Positions 62,917-64,000 of a DNA stretch of 64,000 nt are shown one piece after another. Location: positions 124,001-188,000 of the forward strand of contig NZ_JAUNEJ010000001.1 of NCBI RefSeq assembly GCF_030525615.1, written 5' to 3'. Both the position numbers and the translations under genes were made by a program. The notes beneath the pieces are model-generated. The model searched no databases, was not told the origin of the DNA, and was given only the letters and a program-made list of their open reading frames with translations. Each line of letters begins with the position of its first letter. The first letter of the stretch is position 1. The DNA is from Cutibacterium sp. Lineage in GTDB: Bacteria > Actinomycetota > Actinomycetes > Propionibacteriales > Propionibacteriaceae.

Positions 62917-64000
62917 TCAGGAACGCTTGTAAAAGGGCAGATCGACAACGGTGACGTTGAGAGTCTTGCCTCTCACATCGATGCTGAGCGAGGTACCTAC
63001 CTCAGCAACGTCGCGATCGACGAAGGCCATCGCGATCGGGTGGCCCAAAGTGGGGGAGAGGATGCCGGAAGTGACATATCCGACCTCCTGACCTTCATTC
63101 ATGACGGTGTAACCGGCCCGTCCGGCGCGACGGCCTTCCCCAGCCAGTCCGACCAACACCCGGTCATGGGTGTCTTCACGGTTTTCGAGAGCAGAGCGCC
63201 CGACGAAATCCCCTTCCTTCTTGAAATTGACGACCCGTCCAAGGCCCGCTTGGGAGGGGTGGATATCGGTACCCAGCTCATGCCCGTAGAGGGGCATACC
63301 AGCTTCCAGGCGCAGCGTGTCACGGCAGGCCAGACCACACGGGGTGAGATCTTGGCCGCCCGCCTTCATGAGGAGACTCCAGAGATGTTCAGCTGCCTTA
63401 GCAGGTACATAGAGTTCGTAACCGTCTTCGCCGGTGTATCCGGTACGGGCAACGAGGGCAGGGGAGCCATTGAGCTGGCCGGTCAGGCAGCGGTAGTACT
63501 TGAGGTCGCGGACGTCGTCGGAATTGAGTGTGGTCTCGGTCAACGCCAAGGCCGCCAGCACGATGTCGACGGCCTTGGGGCCCTGTACTGCGACCAGAGC
63601 CGTCTGAGCTGATTCATCGGAGACGGTGACGTCGAATTTAGCGCACCGCTTAGTCAGCTCCGCGACATCGGTTTCGGCGTTGGCTGCGTTGGCAACGACG
63701 AGATAGTCACCGTCAGGGAGGTGATAAGTCACTACGTCATCGACGACGCCGCCAGTGTCGGTCAACAAGAGGGAGTATTTTGCGCGGCCCACTGCGACAG
63801 CCGAGAGCTTGCCTGCCAGGGCATAGTCGAGGGCTTTCCCAGCGTCGGTCCCGGAGACTCTGATCTCGCCCATGTGGGACAGATCGAAGATACCGGCATT
63901 CTTGCGGACAGCGTGGTGTTCAGCCAGATCTGAGGAGTACCGCACCGGCATGTTCCAGCCTGCGAAGTCGGTGAAGGATGCTCCGAGACTTTCATGAACA
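62917..64000 (-). CDS. gcvT: Glycine cleavage T protein (start beyond window)
   Basis: About 361 visible residues, with the N terminus cut by the right edge. The reading frame is open to the edge and starts VHESLGASFTDFAGWNMPV. It takes the methylene group from GcvH to tetrahydrofolate and releases ammonia. DLSHMGEIRVSG, RTGYTGEDGYELYVP and CGLACRDTLRLEAGMPLYG are family motifs. The first family residues are missing, so only a few codons are lost. A glycine riboswitch, if any, would lie outside the window. Confidence 0.95.
   Translation of the reverse strand, partial: VHESLGASFTDFAGWNMPVRYSSDLAEHHAVRKNAGIFDLSHMGEIRVSGTDAGKALDYALAGKLSAVAVGRAKYSLLLTDTGGVVDDVVTYHLPDGDYLVVANAANAETDVAELTKRCAKFDVTVSDESAQTALVAVQGPKAVDIVLAALALTETTLNSDDVRDLKYYRCLTGQLNGSPALVARTGYTGEDGYELYVPAKAAEHLWSLLMKAGGQDLTPCGLACRDTLRLEAGMPLYGHELGTDIHPSQAGLGRVVNFKKEGDFVGRSALENREDTHDRVLVGLAGEGRRAGRAGYTVMNEGQEVGYVTSGILSPTLGHPIAMAFVDRDVAEVGTSLSIDVRGKTLNVTVVDLPFYKRS

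Overview
The window is a high-GC actinobacterial chromosome segment. Protein families and gene order point to Cutibacterium (Propionibacterium) acnes or a very close relative: actinobacterial aa3/bc1 respiratory genes, secreted GH33 and GH35 glycosidases, a PspA-PspAA pair and a sunset-domain protein. I assigned this from recalled families and gene order, not from a database search. I see no rRNA, tRNA, CRISPR array, insertion sequence or prophage. Most genes are ordinary housekeeping genes.

Layout. 1-0.7 kb: end of a sugar PTS operon (EIIB, EIIA). 1.0-4.9 kb: GT87 membrane glycosyltransferase, ABC-F ATPase and a DUF4191 membrane protein, all on the minus strand. 5.0-10.9 kb: secreted sialidase and secreted GH35 beta-galactosidase, both ending in LPRTGA. 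11.4-19.4 kb: lipA, copper ATPase copA, a CopD/CtaG-like membrane protein, lipB and the lipoylated E2 acyltransferase. 19.5-24.4 kb: pepA, small membrane proteins, pspA-pspAA and an A-type Fe-S carrier. 24.6-34.3 kb: cytochrome oxidase genes ctaC-ctaD-ctaF (+) and ctaE-qcrC-qcrA-qcrB (-), flanking an NmrA-like reductase and guaB1. 34.5-38.6 kb: receiver-like protein, trpD, prepilin peptidase, a possible HTH protein and a sunset-domain membrane protein. 38.8-47.6 kb: cyclophilin, a rhomboid homologue lacking catalytic residues, a DEDDh/GIY-YIG nuclease, NlpC/P60 hydrolase, ROK kinase, two PlsC-type proteins and class II DAHP synthase. 47.7-55.8 kb: metallo-beta-lactamase hydrolase, DMT transporter, Ser/Thr kinase, barstar-like protein, polyprenyl synthase, metF and a HelD-type helicase. 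55.9-64 kb: FAD-like protein, frameshifted alpha/beta hydrolase, Hsp20, a GntR remnant, an intact GntR regulator and the glycine cleavage operon gcvT-gcvH-gcvP.

How the genes work together. The lipoate genes lipA and lipB supply the cofactor carried by the E2 subunit and by GcvH, all within this window. CtaC-D-F-E and QcrC-A-B encode the actinobacterial bc1-aa3 supercomplex, in which the diheme QcrC replaces a soluble cytochrome c. CopA and the CopD/CtaG-like protein handle copper, which the oxidase needs. The sialidase and beta-galactosidase could remove terminal sialic acid and then the exposed galactose from host glycans.

Much of the gene order matches, from memory, the Mycobacterium tuberculosis Rv2172c-Rv2219 segment. 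Against that background the copper pair and the two glycosidases look like lineage-specific insertions into a lipB-lipA-DUF4191 block. The most interesting signals are the tail-less LPRTGA ends, the G7 frameshift in the alpha/beta hydrolase, the rhomboid pseudoprotease, the near-identical lipoyl-domain repeats, the HspR-type HAIR operator before hsp20 and two long convergent coding overlaps.
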